A stretch of DNA of 7,400 nucleotides. Origin: Opitutia bacterium. GTDB lineage: Bacteria > Verrucomicrobiota > Verrucomicrobiae > Opitutales > UBA953. This document shows, piece after piece, positions 6,046 through 7,400 of this stretch. The stretch is taken from assembly GCA_947488485.1 (NCBI GenBank), contig CANKZO010000109.1:1-7400 (forward strand), in the 5' to 3' direction. The notes under the pieces were generated by a model. It saw nothing but the letters and a program-made list of their open reading frames with translations. It searched no databases and was not told the origin of the DNA. The first letter of the stretch is position 1. Every line of letters starts with the position of its first letter. Both the position numbers and the translations under genes were made by a program.

Positions 6046-7106
6046 AGGTGCTCATCCTGACGTCTGAGATGCGAATCGGCGGTACCTGTCGCGATGCGGT
6101 TGAATGGGCAAACCGCCTGGCCGGCCGTGGTGATGATGTCGTGCTTGTTGCCCAATCGGCGACTGGTGAAGGCGTCTATCGGCTGTCGCCAGCCGTTAAG
6201 CTCGAGGGGCTGGGTGGCGGCCGGGCGCTGCTTTCCGCTGGTCGCCTGCTGCGCCTCCTGCGGAGGCATCCAGAGGCGGCTATCTTGGCAAATGCAGGAA
6301 CGCTAGCCGGCTTGGCGATCATCTTCCGTGGCCTTGGCCTGATTGGGCAGAGGATTATTTATGTCGATCCGTTTAATCCTGCGGACACTTTTCGCCGCGA
6401 CCGGAAGACAGCGGCAATTTATCGATATCTGCTCTGGCGTGTAGACGCGTTCGTCCACCTTTCCGATTTCGCCGAGCGGTTCCACCTGAAGCTCGGTCTT
6501 TGCCCCGACAAATCCTGGCAGATACCCAATATTTCCAATAGATCCGCAGGGACTGCATCCGGCCGTCCGCTCAGCCCAGCGCTGCGTTGCGTGGCGGTAG
6601 GGAGACTCGATAAGATCAAAGGATTCGACCGGCTGATTAGGGCCTTCGGCAAGGTGGCCGCTCATTGGCCGGGGGCTACGTTGCGTATCATCGGCGAGGG
6701 ATACGATCGTCCACGCCTTGAGGAAGCCATACGGAAGGCTGGCCTAGGGGATTGTGTGAAATTGGTTGGTCACTCCGACGACGTCCGTGCGGAGCTTCGC
6801 CAGGCCGACCTATTCATTCTCCCCTCTCTTTACGAAGGGATGCCAAATACTTTGGTGGAAGCCTTGGACGAAGGGTTGCGAGTCGTGGTGACGCCTTGCA
6901 GGGGAGCGGTTAGTTCGTTGATGGTCCGCCTGGGGGCGTCGGCAATGGTAGTGCCTGAGGATGACTTCGCAAATGGCCTTGTCCGGGCAATCGAGGCTTC
7001 TCTTTCTTTAGACGCGGCGGCTTGGGAAGAGATCCATTTTCGTCATCGGCAGGTCTTCGATAATGAGCGCAACTTCCAGAAATTGAGACAGCTGCTTGCC
7101 CTATGA
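6042..7106 (+). CDS. GT4-family glycosyltransferase, second of the locus
   Basis: A GT-B glycosyltransferase of 354 residues, expected to use a nucleotide sugar in the cytoplasm with retention. The frame is open back to 5970, but ATG 6042 is preferred because it gives the typical N-terminus MKVLILTSEMRIGGTCRDAV (strand plus glycine loop) and forms an ATGA overlap with the GT2 stop. The donor domain begins near AVGRLDKIKGFDRLIRAF, with Arg188 and Lys193 in the expected phosphate-contact positions. It continues with IIGEGYDRPRLE, VGHSDDV and PSLYEGMPNTLVEALDEG, holding the EX7E pair Glu265 and Glu273. The region resembles WaaG- or galactosamine-transferase-like GT4 proteins generally, without enough to name a substrate. 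The stop overlaps the next ATG by 4 bases. Confidence 0.9.
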   Translation: MKVLILTSEMRIGGTCRDAVEWANRLAGRGDDVVLVAQSATGEGVYRLSPAVKLEGLGGGRALLSAGRLLRLLRRHPEAAILANAGTLAGLAIIFRGLGLIGQRIIYVDPFNPADTFRRDRKTAAIYRYLLWRVDAFVHLSDFAERFHLKLGLCPDKSWQIPNISNRSAGTASGRPLSPALRCVAVGRLDKIKGFDRLIRAFGKVAAHWPGATLRIIGEGYDRPRLEEAIRKAGLGDCVKLVGHSDDVRAELRQADLFILPSLYEGMPNTLVEALDEGLRVVVTPCRGAVSSLMVRLGASAMVVPEDDFANGLVRAIEASLSLDAAAWEEIHFRHRQVFDNERNFQKLRQLLAL

Positions 7107-7400
7107 GCCTCGTCATCCTCACCAATATCCCGACTCCTTATCGCACGGCGTTCTTCGACGCTTTGGCGGAAGAGGCGGCGCGGGCGGGGAAGCGTTTCCA
7201 TGTGCTGTATTGCGCGAAGACGGAACCGGGAAGGTATTGGCCTTACGATGCGTCGAAGATCCGCCATGCCCATACGGTGCTGCGCGGCTTTCATCCCTCG
7301 CTGGCCGGCGTACACGCCCATCTCAATCCGGGCGTGCTGGCCGAGTTGAACCTGCTTAAGCCCGACACGCTGATCATCGCGGGTTCGTGGAATACGCCGA
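7103..7400 (+). CDS. GT4-like glycosyltransferase, third of the locus (3' partial)
   Basis: This gene starts at ATG 7103 inside the previous stop (ATGA) and runs open to the window edge: 99 complete codons. The visible N-terminus, SLVILTNIPTPYRTAFFDAL, is typical of GT4 enzymes that open with LTNIPxPYR, and later parts (VLYCAKTEPGRYW, IIAGSWNTP) fit the same N-terminal acceptor domain. The catalytic donor domain with EX7E is outside the window, so completeness and substrate cannot be judged. Codons return to mainly C/G endings. It is the fourth gene of the tightly spaced right-hand block. Confidence 0.8.
   Translation, partial: MSLVILTNIPTPYRTAFFDALAEEAARAGKRFHVLYCAKTEPGRYWPYDASKIRHAHTVLRGFHPSLAGVHAHLNPGVLAELNLLKPDTLIIAGSWNTP

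Overview
This window is part of a surface-polysaccharide (O-antigen or exopolysaccharide type) biosynthesis locus. All seven recognisable protein genes lie on the + strand. In order they are: a PglE/EpsN-type sugar aminotransferase (5' end outside the window), a GT4 glycosyltransferase, a Wzx-type flippase, a GT11 alpha-1,2-fucosyltransferase-like enzyme, a GT2 glycosyltransferase, a second GT4 enzyme, and the start of a third GT4-like enzyme cut by the right edge. No polymerase (Wzy), ligase, initiating transferase, RNA gene, CRISPR array or transposase is visible.

The DNA is moderately GC-rich (about 60% by eye), and none of the six visible starts has a convincing Shine-Dalgarno sequence. 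The organism is a GC-rich bacterium with a Wzx-dependent glycan pathway. The weak Shine-Dalgarno use and the structured, pyrimidine-rich gaps would suit Verrucomicrobiota or a similar lineage, but nothing in the window proves this and I hold it loosely.

Layout. The left half (1-4035) is loosely packed. Gaps of 183, 114 and 52 bases separate the aminotransferase, first GT4, flippase and GT11 genes, and these gaps hold nearly all the unusual structure. Two copies of a 50-51 base element (paired TTTGCAC boxes on each side of a 5-bp hairpin) stand in the same orientation just before the first GT4 gene and just before the flippase gene, so they bracket the GT4 gene. Perfect 8-bp hairpins with 3-base loops sit at the stop codons of the aminotransferase and flippase genes. 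The right half (4036-7400) is tight: the GT11-GT2 gap is 3 bases, and GT2-GT4 and GT4-GT4 overlap by 4 bases (ATGA), which suggests one translationally coupled transcript.

How the genes fit together (inference). The aminotransferase would supply a nucleotide-linked 4-amino-4,6-dideoxy sugar. The GT2, GT4 and GT11 enzymes would add sugars, including fucose, to a lipid-linked oligosaccharide on the cytoplasmic face. The flippase would move that product across the inner membrane. The genes themselves are ordinary members of known families. The most novel material is the intergenic repeat and hairpin system in the left half.
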